64,000 nt of DNA from Streptomyces sp. Tu6071 (GTDB lineage: Bacteria > Actinomycetota > Actinomycetes > Streptomycetales > Streptomycetaceae): NCBI RefSeq assembly GCF_000213055.1, contig NZ_CM001165.1:5540945-5604944 (forward strand), written 5' to 3'. The position numbers and the translations under genes are program-made. Below the pieces are notes generated by a model. That model made no database searches, had not been told where the DNA came from, and saw only the letters and a program-made list of their open reading frames with translations. This document shows positions 51,854 through 60,290 of this stretch, piece by piece; position 1 is the first letter of the stretch; each line of letters begins with the position of its first letter.

Positions 51854-53014
51854 ATGCGCTTCCGCCACAAGGACGGCAGCACCGTGCACGTCTCGTACTG
51901 CACCAACGTGCACCCCGCGGAGACCATCGAGGGCATCACCGCGCAGCTCGACGCCTACGCGGAGCCCGTCAGGGTCCGGCTCGGCAGCAAGCGGCTCGGC
52001 CTCGGCCTGTGGCTGCCCGCCGAGACCGCGGCGACGCTCGCGGCCGACGAGGGCGCCGTCGCCAGGCTGCGCAGGGAGCTGAGCGCCCGGGGCCTGGAGA
52101 CCGTGACCCTCAACGGCTTCCCGTACCACGGCTTCCACGCGCCCGTCGTCAAGCGGGCGGTGTACTACCCGGACTGGTCGGAGCCCGCCCGCCTGGAGTA
52201 CACCCTGCACCTCGCGCGCGTCCTCGCCGGTCTGCTGCCCGACGACGTGACGCACGGCTCCGTGTCGACGCTGCCGCTCGCCTGGCGCACCGTGTGGACC
52301 TCCGCGCAGCGCCGTACGGCCGCGCGCCAGCTCACCGCCCTCACCGAGGGACTCAAGCAACTCGCCGCCGACACCGGCAAGATCGTCCGGGTCGGCATCG
52401 AGCCCGAGCCGGGCTGCGTCGCCGAGACCGTCGAGCAGGCCGTCGAGATCCTCACGGGCACCGACCCCGAGTGGCTCGGCGTCTGCCTGGACGCCTGCCA
52501 CCTCGCCGTCGCCCACGAGGACCCCGACAGCGCGCTCGCCCTCCTCCGCTCCTCCGGGCGCGCCGTCGTCAAGCTCCAGGCGTCCACGGCGCTGGAGGCG
52601 CCCGAACCGGCCCTCGCCGGACAGCGCGCCGCCCTGGAGGCCTTCGCCGAGCCGCGCTTCCTGCACCAGACCCGCGAGCGGGGCCCCGGGGGCACGGTCC
52701 TCGCGAGCGACGACCTCGGCGGGGCCCTCGCGGGCGAACTGCCGGGCGTGGAACCGTGGCGCGTCCACTACCACGTACCGCTGCACGAGGAGCCCGAGGC
52801 GCCGCTCGCCGGGACCCGCGAGGTCCTGCGCGCGACGCTGCGCGGACTCCTCGGCGGGGAACGGGCGGGCACGGGGCACGTCGAGGTCGAGACGTACACG
52901 TGGTCGGTCCTGCCCGGCGCGCGCGAGGACTCCCTCGTCGAGGGGCTCGCCGCCGAACTCGACTGGATGCGGGGCGAACTGCTCGCCCTCGGCCTCGAAG
53001 AGGAGGAGTCGTGA
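51854..53014 (+). CDS. eboE: Metabolite traffic protein EboE
   Basis: A 386-residue TIM-barrel protein of the EboE family (distant sugar-phosphate isomerase/AP endonuclease relatives). Diagnostic parts are VSYCTNVHPAETIEGI at the N-terminus, TLNGFPYHGFH, GIEPEPGCVAET and VCLDACHLAVAHED, the last three carrying probable metal ligands. The start is ATG at 51854, just after the eboB stop. It overlaps eboF by GTGA. The biochemical reaction is not known for the family. Confidence 0.88.
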   Translation: MRFRHKDGSTVHVSYCTNVHPAETIEGITAQLDAYAEPVRVRLGSKRLGLGLWLPAETAATLAADEGAVARLRRELSARGLETVTLNGFPYHGFHAPVVKRAVYYPDWSEPARLEYTLHLARVLAGLLPDDVTHGSVSTLPLAWRTVWTSAQRRTAARQLTALTEGLKQLAADTGKIVRVGIEPEPGCVAETVEQAVEILTGTDPEWLGVCLDACHLAVAHEDPDSALALLRSSGRAVVKLQASTALEAPEPALAGQRAALEAFAEPRFLHQTRERGPGGTVLASDDLGGALAGELPGVEPWRVHYHVPLHEEPEAPLAGTREVLRATLRGLLGGERAGTGHVEVETYTWSVLPGAREDSLVEGLAAELDWMRGELLALGLEEEES

Positions 53015-54399
53015 GCGCGGGGAGCGGGCGCAGGCCGGTCGCCGTGCTGTGCACCGTGGGCCTCACCCGCCGCCTGCTCGACGAGATGCCGCACGTCAAG
53101 GCCGTCGGCGAGCGCGGCTTCACGGCCTCGCTCGACACCGTCTTCCCCGCCGTCACCGCGACCGTGCAGGCCACGTTCACCACCGGCACCCTCCCGCGCG
53201 AGCACGGCGCCGTCGCCAACGGCTGGTACCACCGCGACCACGGCGAGGTCATGATGTGGCGCCAGCACAACGCTCTCGTACGCGGTGAGAAGGTGTGGCA
53301 GGCGGCCCGCGAACGCGATCCCGCGCACTCCACGGCGTACCTGTGCTGGTGGTGGGCGATGGGTGCCGACGTCGACACGATCCTCACCCCCAGGCCCGTC
53401 TACCACTACGACGGCCGCAAGTCCCCCGACTGCTACACGGTCCCCGCTACCCTGCGTGACGAACTCACCGCACTGCAGGGCGAGTTCCCGCTCTTCCAGT
53501 ACTGGGGCCCGACCGCCTCGCTCACCGCCACGCGGTGGATCGCCGGCGCGGCCCGCTACGTCCTGGACCGCCGCGGCCCCGACCTCACCTTCGTCTACGT
53601 GCCCCACCTCGACTACGACCTCCAGCGCTACGGCCCCGACAGCCCCCGGGCCGTCACCGCGGCGCGCGAGGCCGACGCCGCGCTCGCCCCGCTCCTCGCG
53701 GACCTGGAGGCGAGCGGTACGACCGTCGTGGCGCTCAGCGAGTACGGCATCACGCCGGTCAGCAGGCCCGTCGACATCAACAGGGCGCTGCGCCGCGAGG
53801 GCCTGCTCTCGGTGTACACGCAGCGCGGCATGGAGTACCTCGATGCGCCCACCTCGCGGGCCTTCGCCGTCGCCGACCACCAGGCCGCCCACGTGTACGT
53901 GTCCGATGAGGCCGACGTGCCCCGCGTGCGCGACCTCCTCAAGCGGCTCCCCGGCGTCGACGAGATCTGGGACCGCACCGAGCAGGCCGCCTACGGCATC
54001 GACCACCCCCACGCGGGCGAACTCGTCGCCGTCGCCGAGCCGGACGCCTGGTTCACCTACTACTACTGGCTCGACGACGCCCGCGCGCCCGACTTCGCGC
54101 ACGGCGTCGAGATCCACCGCAAGCCCGGGTACGACCCGGCCGAGCTCTTCTTCGACCCGTCGGTACCGGCGGTACGGGCGAAGGCCGCGCTGGGCGTCCT
54201 GCGGAAGAAGGCCGGGATGCGGGCACCCCTCACGGTCGTGCCCCTCGATCCCGGACTGGTCAGGGGCAGCCACGGACGGCTGCCCGCAGAGGACAGGGAC
54301 GGGCCGCTGCTGCTGTGCTCGGACCCGGCCAAGGAGCGGGACCGCTACCACGCCACCGAGGTCAAGGAGCTGCTGCTCGGCCTCAACGGACTGGCCTGA
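53011..54399 (+). CDS. eboF: Alkaline-phosphatase-superfamily protein EboF
   Basis: A 462-residue nucleotide pyrophosphatase/phosphodiesterase-like protein. The probable nucleophile Thr is in FPAVTATVQATFTTGTLPREHG-type context near residue 50. Other metal-site elements are YVPHLDYDLQRYG and AVADHQAAHVYV. There is no signal peptide, so it appears cytoplasmic, unlike most phosphatases of this fold. It is the last ebo gene and ends 31 bases before the first phosphopantetheinyl transferase gene, which may belong to the same transcript. Confidence 0.87.
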   Translation: MSAGSGRRPVAVLCTVGLTRRLLDEMPHVKAVGERGFTASLDTVFPAVTATVQATFTTGTLPREHGAVANGWYHRDHGEVMMWRQHNALVRGEKVWQAARERDPAHSTAYLCWWWAMGADVDTILTPRPVYHYDGRKSPDCYTVPATLRDELTALQGEFPLFQYWGPTASLTATRWIAGAARYVLDRRGPDLTFVYVPHLDYDLQRYGPDSPRAVTAAREADAALAPLLADLEASGTTVVALSEYGITPVSRPVDINRALRREGLLSVYTQRGMEYLDAPTSRAFAVADHQAAHVYVSDEADVPRVRDLLKRLPGVDEIWDRTEQAAYGIDHPHAGELVAVAEPDAWFTYYYWLDDARAPDFAHGVEIHRKPGYDPAELFFDPSVPAVRAKAALGVLRKKAGMRAPLTVVPLDPGLVRGSHGRLPAEDRDGPLLLCSDPAKERDRYHATEVKELLLGLNGLA

Positions 54400-54430
54400 G
54401 ACCGGCCGTGACGAGTGGAGAGGAGGAAAG

Positions 54431-55279
54431 ATGGCGACACCCGCGAGCCCCGGCACGCACACCGACGACGCGGCGCACACCGATCACGGGGCGCACATCG
54501 ATCACGCGGCGGACATCAGGGACGTCTACGTCCCCGCGTCGGCGCGAGCCGCCGTGGAGCGGCTGCGCGCGGACCACGAGACCCACGTGTGGTGGTGGCG
54601 ACTGCGCGAAGCGGTCGACCCGGCCGATTACGCGCTCCTGGACGAGGTGGAACGCGGCCGGGCCCGGCGCTTCCACGCCGCCCGCGACGCCGCGGCGTTC
54701 ACCGCGACGAGGGCCGGCGCCCGCCGCGCCGTCGCCGCGCTGCTCGGCCTGCCCGCGCACAGCGTGCGCTTCGGGCGCCGGATCTGCCCCGGCTGCGGTG
54801 ACAGCGAGCACGGGCCGCCCGCCGTGGTGCGGCCCCCCGTACCGCTCGCCGTCAGTCTGTCGCGCACGACGGGCTGCGGGGTGCTGGCGGTACGGGCGGG
54901 GGACTGGGTGGGCGTCGATGTCGAGGCGTACCGCCCGCTGGGCTCCGACGCGCTCGCCGAGACCGTGCTCACCGCGGCCGAGCGGCGGCAACTGGGCGCC
55001 GTCGCGCCGGGAGCGGCGCGCGAGGAGGTCTTCCACCGCGCGTGGACCCGCAAGGAGGCCGTCGTGAAGGCGGTCGGGCTCGGCCTGCTCGGGATGCCGC
55101 TCAACGCGCTCGACGTCGCCCCCGGCGAGGCGGGCCCGCTCACCGTGGGGCACGTGCACGAGGGGCGTACGACGCGGTGGCGCGTCGAGGACATCCCGCT
55201 CCCCGGCCCCTGGTCCGCCTCGCTCGCCCGCCCGGCGGACGCCGCACCCGGCGAGGTACGCGTGCACGCCCCCGCCTGA
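54431..55279 (+). CDS. 4'-phosphopantetheinyl transferase 1 (Sfp type)
   Basis: A 282-residue Sfp-type transferase that activates ACP and NRPS carrier domains with the phosphopantetheine arm of CoA. Key motifs are VGVDVEAY (Mg-binding Asp and Glu) and FHRAWTRKEAVVKAVG (the WxxKEAxxK signature). CPGCGDSEHGPP is the CoA-phosphate loop region. A 28-residue His/Asp-rich N-terminus (HTDDAAHTDHGAHIDHAAD) precedes the fold. AGGAGG sits directly before the ATG. A second, closely similar transferase is encoded at 60291. Confidence 0.93.
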   Translation: MATPASPGTHTDDAAHTDHGAHIDHAADIRDVYVPASARAAVERLRADHETHVWWWRLREAVDPADYALLDEVERGRARRFHAARDAAAFTATRAGARRAVAALLGLPAHSVRFGRRICPGCGDSEHGPPAVVRPPVPLAVSLSRTTGCGVLAVRAGDWVGVDVEAYRPLGSDALAETVLTAAERRQLGAVAPGAAREEVFHRAWTRKEAVVKAVGLGLLGMPLNALDVAPGEAGPLTVGHVHEGRTTRWRVEDIPLPGPWSASLARPADAAPGEVRVHAPA

Positions 55280-55331
55280 CCCGCCCCCGACCCGGTCGGC
55301 GTCCCGCCCCCCGTCGGGCGCCGACCGCCCC

Positions 55332-55370
55332 GGGGACCCACCGGCACCTCCGGCCGGTGGGTCCCCTTTT
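55332..55370 (+). terminator. Rho-independent terminator after phosphopantetheinyl transferase 1
   Basis: A 14-bp perfect stem (55332-55345 with 55353-55366), a seven-base loop and TTTT directly after, 52 bases past the stop. It ends the ebo/transferase operon. Confidence 0.88.
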
Positions 55371-55430
55371 CGGCCGTTCTGCCGCCGCGCACGGCCGAAA
55401 AACGCGCTTGTGCCCTCGGACGAGTGACGC

Positions 55431-55459
55431 ACATAGGCACCGTATAGATCGCCGGTTCA
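55431..55459 (+). promoter_or_regulatory. Heptamer repeats, 11-bp spacing (putative SARP site 7)
   Basis: ACATAGG (55431), GTATAGA (55442) and CGGTTCA (55453), each 11 bases apart, 79 bases before the ABC ATPase start. The last two heptamers are identical to site 3. Confidence 0.68.
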
Positions 55460-55538
55460 GGTTCGACGGGATGCGTCCGCGTCGCCGCGCGGACGGATCA
55501 CGGCCCCACACACGCTGGATGGAGAGGACTGGTCACGC

Positions 55539-56318
55539 ATGAGGACCGAGCGGACCCACACCGAGACGCGCGGCGGTACCGAGGCCGGGAGCACCGCGCT
55601 GCGGCTCGACGCGGTCACCAAGGTCTACGGCAGGAACGGCCGCGGCGTGAAAGCCCTGGACAGCGTCGGCGTCGACATCGCACGCGGCTCGTACACCGCC
55701 GTCATGGGGCCCTCCGGCTCCGGGAAGTCCACCTTCCTCCACTGCGCCGCGGGTCTCGACCAGCCGACGTCGGGGCGCACCTGGATCGGGGACACCGAAC
55801 TCACCGGCATGAACGAGACCCAGCTCACGAAGCTGCGCAGGCAGCGCATCGGCTTCGTCTTCCAGGCGTTCAACCTCATCAACTCGCTCTCCGTGCGCCA
55901 GAACGTCGAGCTGCCGCTGCGCCTGGCCGGGGAACACCTCGACAAGCACTGGCTGGAGGAGATCCTCGCCCGCGTCGGCCTCGCCGGGCGCGCCTCGCAC
56001 CGGCCGTCCGAACTCTCCGGCGGCCAGCAGCAGCGCGTCGCGATCGCGCGCGCCCTCATCACCCGCCCCGACGTCATCTTCGGCGACGAGCCGACCGGCG
56101 CGCTCGACACCGTGACGGCCCGCGAGGTCCTCTCGCTCCTGCGCTCCTGCGTCGACGACACGCGGCAGACCGTCGTCATGGTCACGCACGACCCCGTCGC
56201 CGCCTCCTACGCCGACACCGTCCTCTTCCTCGCCGACGGCAGGCTCGTCGGCCGCATGGACGACCCGACAGCGGACCGCGTCGCGGACCGCATGACCCGA
56301 CTCGGAGCGTGGGCCTGA
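55539..56318 (+). CDS. ABC transporter ATP-binding protein (MacB/LolD type)
   Basis: A 259-residue ATPase. Walker A is GPSGSGKST, the signature is LSGGQQQRVAIARAL and Walker B is DVIFGDEPTGALD. The FNLINSLSVRQNVELPL segment is typical of the LolD/MacB subfamily, which pairs with FtsX-type permeases. The gene overlaps the permease gene by 10 bases. Such pairs in Streptomyces clusters usually act in peptide export or self-resistance, which fits an NRPS product. It starts a new transcript behind SARP site 7. Confidence 0.93.
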   Translation: MRTERTHTETRGGTEAGSTALRLDAVTKVYGRNGRGVKALDSVGVDIARGSYTAVMGPSGSGKSTFLHCAAGLDQPTSGRTWIGDTELTGMNETQLTKLRRQRIGFVFQAFNLINSLSVRQNVELPLRLAGEHLDKHWLEEILARVGLAGRASHRPSELSGGQQQRVAIARALITRPDVIFGDEPTGALDTVTAREVLSLLRSCVDDTRQTVVMVTHDPVAASYADTVLFLADGRLVGRMDDPTADRVADRMTRLGAWA

Positions 56319-58876
56319 TGCTGCGCTACGCCTTCCAGACCCTGCGGGCCCGCAAGGGCGGCTTCATCGGCGCGTTCCTCGCGCTCCTGTGCGCCGCCGC
56401 CCTCGTCACCGCGTGCGGCATCCTCCTGGAGACGGGACTGCGCGGCACGATCGGCACCGAGCGGTACGCCGCCGCGCCCGTCGTCGTCGGCGGTGACCAG
56501 AACGTCCACCAGACCACGGTCAAGAAGAAGAAGGGCAAGACCAAGGTCAAGCACAAGGCGAAGCCCATCGCCGAGCGCGCCTGGCTGCCCGCCTCGACCG
56601 CCGGGAAGCTCTCCGGGCTCCCCGGGGTCCGCTCCGTCGTCCCCGAGATCACCTTCCCCGCCTACGCCGTCGCCTCCGGCGGCCGGATCGTGGACGGCGT
56701 CGACGGCAAGGACTCCTACGGGCACGCGTGGGCCTCCGCCGCGCTGACCCCGTTCGCGCTCGTCGACGGCGCCGCGCCCACGGCCGACGACCAGGTCGTC
56801 CTCGACCGCGAACTCGCCCGCCGCGCGGGCGTCGCGACCGGCGCGAAGCTCACCGTCCAGTCGACCGGCTCCCCGCGCACGTACCGGGTGAGCGGCATCG
56901 CCGCACCGCGTGGCGGCGACCTCAAGCAGCAGTCCTCGCTCTTCTTCTCCACGGGCGAGGCCGCACGCCTCTCCGGGCGCGAGGGCCAGGTGACCGTGCT
57001 CGGCGTGCTGCCGAAGCCGGGCGTCTCCACCGAGGCGCTCGCGGGCCAGGTCAAGAAGGCGCTCGACGGGACGACCGCGCAGGTCGCCACGGGCGGCGAC
57101 CGGGGCCCCGTGGAGTTCCTGGACGCCTCCAAGGCGCGCGTCAAGCTCGTCTCGATGGGCGGGGCGATCGGCGGCACCTCGCTGCTCGTCGCGATCCTCG
57201 TCGTCGTCGGCACCTTCGCCCTCTCCATCCAGCAGCGCCACCGCGAACTCGCCCTGCTGCGCGCGATCGCGGCGACCCCCAAGCAGGTGCGCCAGCTCAT
57301 CGGGCGCGAGGCCCTCATCGTCGGGCTCCTCGCGGGCCTCGTCGGCTCGGTCGCCGGGCTGCCCATCGCGTACTGGCTGCACGGCAAGTTCATCGACTTC
57401 GGGGCGATCCCCGACACCCTGAACGTGACCTTCAGCGTCTTCCCGTTCTTCGCCGCGATCGGCGCGGCGCTGCTCGGGGCCTGGGCCGCCGCCCGCATCT
57501 CCGCGCGCCGCACCGCCCGCATCCGGCCGGCCGAGGCGCTCGCCGAGTCCGCGGTGGAGCAGCGCTTCGCGTGGGGCAGGCTCGTCGTGGGCGTCGTGAC
57601 GCTCGCCGGGGGCATCGTCCTCCTCGTCGTGCTCAGCGTCCTCAAGACCGAACCCGCCTCGACCCCCGTCACGTTCCTGTCCGTCGTGGTCCTCGCCGTC
57701 GCCGTCTCGCTCCTCGGCCCGCTCATCGCGCGCCTCGCGATCGCCCTGCTCGGCATCCCGCTGCGCGCCTCGCGCGTCGCCGGCTACCTCGCGGCGGCCA
57801 ACGTGCGCGCCAACACCAAGCGCATGGCGTCCGCGATCACGCCGCTCGCGCTGCTCATCGGCATGGCCTGCACGGTCCTGTTCGTGCAGACGACGATGAA
57901 CAACGCCTCGTCGCACCAGGCCGAGGACGGCAACAAGGCGGACTGGGTGGTCGCCTCGGCGGGCCCCGGTGTCCCCGCGCGGGCGGCGAGCGAGCTGCGC
58001 TCCGCGCCGGGCGTCACGGCCGTCACCGAGGTCGTCCGCACGAGCGTCCGCGTCGGCCTCGACAAGTACCCGGCCCAGGGCTTGTCGACCGAAGGGCTGC
58101 GGCAGAACTGGGACCCGGACGTCACCAAGGGCTCCCTGGCGGGCTTCGGCGCCGACAGCCTCGCGCTGAGCGAGGTCGCGGCCGACCACCTCGGCAAGAA
58201 GCCGGGCGACACCCTCAAGGTGACGCTCGGGGACGGCACGGTGCGCACTCTGGAGGTGCGGGCCGTCTACTCGCGCGGCCTCGGCTTCGGCGACCTCACG
58301 ATGGCGCACCAGCTCGTCGTGCGGCACGTCGACAACCCGCTCGCCTCCTCGGTCCTCGTCAGGACGGCGGGGGACGGCAAGGCGGGCCGCGAACAACTCC
58401 AGTCCGCCGTCAAAGCGTTCCCGGGGGTCGGGGTCATGGACCGCGGCCAGGTCGAGGACCTCCAGGCCGAGGTGCAGCAGTCCAACGCCGAGGTCAACTA
58501 CGTCGCGATGGGCCTCATCATCGCCTTCACCGCCATCGCCGTCGTCAACACCCTCGCCATGTCCGTCTCGGACCGCTTCCGCGAGTTCGCCCTGCTCCGC
58601 CTCGTCGGCACCACCCGACGCCAGGTCATGAGCATGCTCCGCACCGAGTCGCTGGTCGTCGTGCTCACCGCCGCCGTACTCGGCAGCGGCATCGCCTTCG
58701 CCGTCCTCACCGCGTTCAGCATCGGCATGACGGGCGCGGCGGCCCCGGCCGTCGAGCCGTGGTGGTACGTGGGCGTCCTCGCCCTCGCCGCCCTGCTCGC
58801 CCTCGTCGCGACCGTCGTCCCCGGCCGCCTCTCGCTCACCGGGCGGCCCGCCGACGTCATCGGCTCCCGGCAGTGA
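56309..58876 (+). CDS. ABC transporter permease (FtsX/MacB type)
   Basis: An 855-residue permease with two FtsX domains: a helix at the N-terminus, a large extracytoplasmic domain, three helices around residues 285-410, then a second copy of the same plan ending in three helices before the C-terminal GRLSLTGRPADVIG. A lysine-rich insert (VKKKKGKTKVKHKAKP, about residues 70-86) lies in the first extracytoplasmic domain. It works with the ATPase encoded just upstream, probably in export or protection against the cluster product. Confidence 0.92.
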   Translation: MGLMLRYAFQTLRARKGGFIGAFLALLCAAALVTACGILLETGLRGTIGTERYAAAPVVVGGDQNVHQTTVKKKKGKTKVKHKAKPIAERAWLPASTAGKLSGLPGVRSVVPEITFPAYAVASGGRIVDGVDGKDSYGHAWASAALTPFALVDGAAPTADDQVVLDRELARRAGVATGAKLTVQSTGSPRTYRVSGIAAPRGGDLKQQSSLFFSTGEAARLSGREGQVTVLGVLPKPGVSTEALAGQVKKALDGTTAQVATGGDRGPVEFLDASKARVKLVSMGGAIGGTSLLVAILVVVGTFALSIQQRHRELALLRAIAATPKQVRQLIGREALIVGLLAGLVGSVAGLPIAYWLHGKFIDFGAIPDTLNVTFSVFPFFAAIGAALLGAWAAARISARRTARIRPAEALAESAVEQRFAWGRLVVGVVTLAGGIVLLVVLSVLKTEPASTPVTFLSVVVLAVAVSLLGPLIARLAIALLGIPLRASRVAGYLAAANVRANTKRMASAITPLALLIGMACTVLFVQTTMNNASSHQAEDGNKADWVVASAGPGVPARAASELRSAPGVTAVTEVVRTSVRVGLDKYPAQGLSTEGLRQNWDPDVTKGSLAGFGADSLALSEVAADHLGKKPGDTLKVTLGDGTVRTLEVRAVYSRGLGFGDLTMAHQLVVRHVDNPLASSVLVRTAGDGKAGREQLQSAVKAFPGVGVMDRGQVEDLQAEVQQSNAEVNYVAMGLIIAFTAIAVVNTLAMSVSDRFREFALLRLVGTTRRQVMSMLRTESLVVVLTAAVLGSGIAFAVLTAFSIGMTGAAAPAVEPWWYVGVLALAALLALVATVVPGRLSLTGRPADVIGSRQ

Positions 58877-58923
58877 CCACCGGCACCAGCCACCGGCAGT
58901 GACCGGGGGCACCCCAGCGGGAC

Positions 58924-58952
58924 ATGCCCGGCGCGAGGCAAGCGCCGGGCAT
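58924..58952 (+). terminator. Hairpin downstream of the permease gene
   Basis: An 11-bp perfect stem (58924-58934 with 58942-58952) with a seven-base loop, 48 bases after the permease stop. Confidence 0.6.
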
Positions 58953-58996
58953 TCCGCTGTCCGCGGGCGGAACGTCCCTGCGGGGAACGGGGGAAA

Positions 58997-59034
58997 GGGT
59001 GAAGGGCCGGCCCCCGGGGGCCGGCCCTTCACCC
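58997..59034. terminator. Bidirectional terminator, 19-bp perfect palindrome
   Basis: Bases 58997-59015 and 59016-59034 are exact reverse complements, between the convergent permease and dioxygenase genes and 19 bases from the dioxygenase stop. Confidence 0.75.
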
Positions 59035-59052
59035 GTCACTCACCGCCCGCGC

Positions 59053-60108
59053 TCAATCCAGGACCGCGCCCCCACCGGTGCGCGAGACCCGGCTGCGGCG
59101 ATTGTCCAGGTGCGCGTACACCCGCTCCAGCCACCGGTCCGCGCCGTCGTAGCGCGGCGTGAAGGACGTACGGCCGTGCACGGCGACCCGGTTGTCGACG
59201 ATCGCGAGGTCGCCCACGCGCAGCCGGTGGGGCGTCATCGTCGCGACGAACGCCTCGCGCAGCTCCGCCATCGCCGCCTTGGCCCCCTCGTCGAGGGGGT
59301 GCGTCGCGGCGAAGTCGACGAGCACGTTGGGGTCCTCGCTCGCGCCGAGCAGGACGGGGTGGGCGCTGCGGACCCCGCCCAGCCGCCCGAAGGAGGGCGG
59401 CGGCTCGGTCAGGAAGCGCGGCTCGGCGAGCACGTGCCGCGTCGCGGCGGAGAGCAGCGGGAGCGCCCGCCGGATCGACGAGGTGCAGAGCTTCGCGTCG
59501 CCCGTCGGGTCCCCGCGCAGGCACAACAGGCCCACGTAGTCGGGACGGTTGTCGTGGAACGCGTTCTCCGTGTGGAGTTCCAGGAGTACCGACCCCGCGT
59601 TGCTCTGCGAGTCCTCCTTGCCCGGCACGGGGACGACGTTCTGCACGAGCGCCCCGCCCTTCTCGTTGCGGAAGGAGATGACCTCGCCGAGGTGGATCAT
59701 CAGGAGCGAGACGACCGCGGCCGCCGTCGTCGGGACGCGCTCCACCGAACCCGGCACCGTCGGCGTCTCGCGCAGCGGCTCCGCGCCCGCGACCGGCAGG
59801 TCGCGCAGCAGCAGCACCCCGTCGGGGCCCGGATCGTGGCGGAAGGACCGCAACAGGGCCCGGAGGGCGAGCGGCAGCCGCGAGGAGGCGTCGAGCGTGT
59901 GCGCGAGCCACTCGGGCGTGTCGATGAGCGGGTGGCCCGCGCCGGTGATCCGCTCGGTGAGCGCGACGAGGTCCGCCCTGTCGCGCTCCCGCGTCTCGTG
60001 CCCCTCGACGGCGTTCTCGGCCAGGGTGTTCCCGGACGGAGGGTTCTCTGACGGAGCGTTCCCCGCGGTGGCGTTCCCGAGGGCGGGCAGCGTGTGCGTG
60101 TGTGGCAT
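59053..60108 (-). CDS. Fe(II)/2-oxoglutarate dioxygenase, AsnO/VioC-like
   Basis: A 351-residue TauD/clavaminate-synthase-like hydroxylase. The iron site is LHTENAFHD near residue 179 (His and Glu) plus the distal His in VAVHGRTSF near 310; a 2-oxoglutarate-binding Arg follows in RWLERVYAH. HTEN in place of HxD and the LCLRGDP segment are typical of the AsnO/VioC/OrfP group, which hydroxylates C3 of free asparagine or arginine. An asparagine-like substrate would agree with the specificity code of A3. The first ~40 residues are low-complexity Asn/Pro/Glu repeats, so initiation may be later. It is transcribed divergently from the second phosphopantetheinyl transferase. Confidence 0.87.
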   Translation of the reverse strand: MPHTHTLPALGNATAGNAPSENPPSGNTLAENAVEGHETRERDRADLVALTERITGAGHPLIDTPEWLAHTLDASSRLPLALRALLRSFRHDPGPDGVLLLRDLPVAGAEPLRETPTVPGSVERVPTTAAAVVSLLMIHLGEVISFRNEKGGALVQNVVPVPGKEDSQSNAGSVLLELHTENAFHDNRPDYVGLLCLRGDPTGDAKLCTSSIRRALPLLSAATRHVLAEPRFLTEPPPSFGRLGGVRSAHPVLLGASEDPNVLVDFAATHPLDEGAKAAMAELREAFVATMTPHRLRVGDLAIVDNRVAVHGRTSFTPRYDGADRWLERVYAHLDNRRSRVSRTGGGAVLD

Positions 60109-60163
60109 AGGAAGAATTCCCCGGCTTGTCGGATTGCTGGCGCGGGAAATTGTTCGGGTCCGG

Positions 60164-60181
60164 TCTATCTCTCCCCTATGG
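60164..60181 (-). promoter_or_regulatory. Heptamer repeats, 11-bp spacing (putative SARP site 8)
   Basis: On the minus strand CCATAGG (60181-60175) and AGATAGA (60170-60164) start 11 bases apart, 56 bases upstream of the dioxygenase start. Confidence 0.55.
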
Positions 60182-60188
60182 GAATTCC

Positions 60189-60206
60189 GTATAGGCCCCC
60201 GATAGC
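60189..60206 (+). promoter_or_regulatory. Heptamer repeats, 11-bp spacing (putative SARP site 9)
   Basis: GTATAGG (60189) and CGATAGC (60200) are 11 bases apart, 85 bases upstream of the second phosphopantetheinyl transferase. Sites 8 and 9 face away from each other. Confidence 0.6.
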
Positions 60207-60290
60207 GGGCGGGCGCAGGCTGACGACGGTGACTGTACGCACGGCCGGCCCGGCCCCGCGCCGGTCACCGGGCGCAGCCGAGGAGGCACT

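Noticed and set aside
56515..56570. Lysine-rich stretch in the FtsX-type permease as a frameshift scar
   Set aside because: The frame and the flanking family sequence continue normally; it is an insert in an extracytoplasmic loop.
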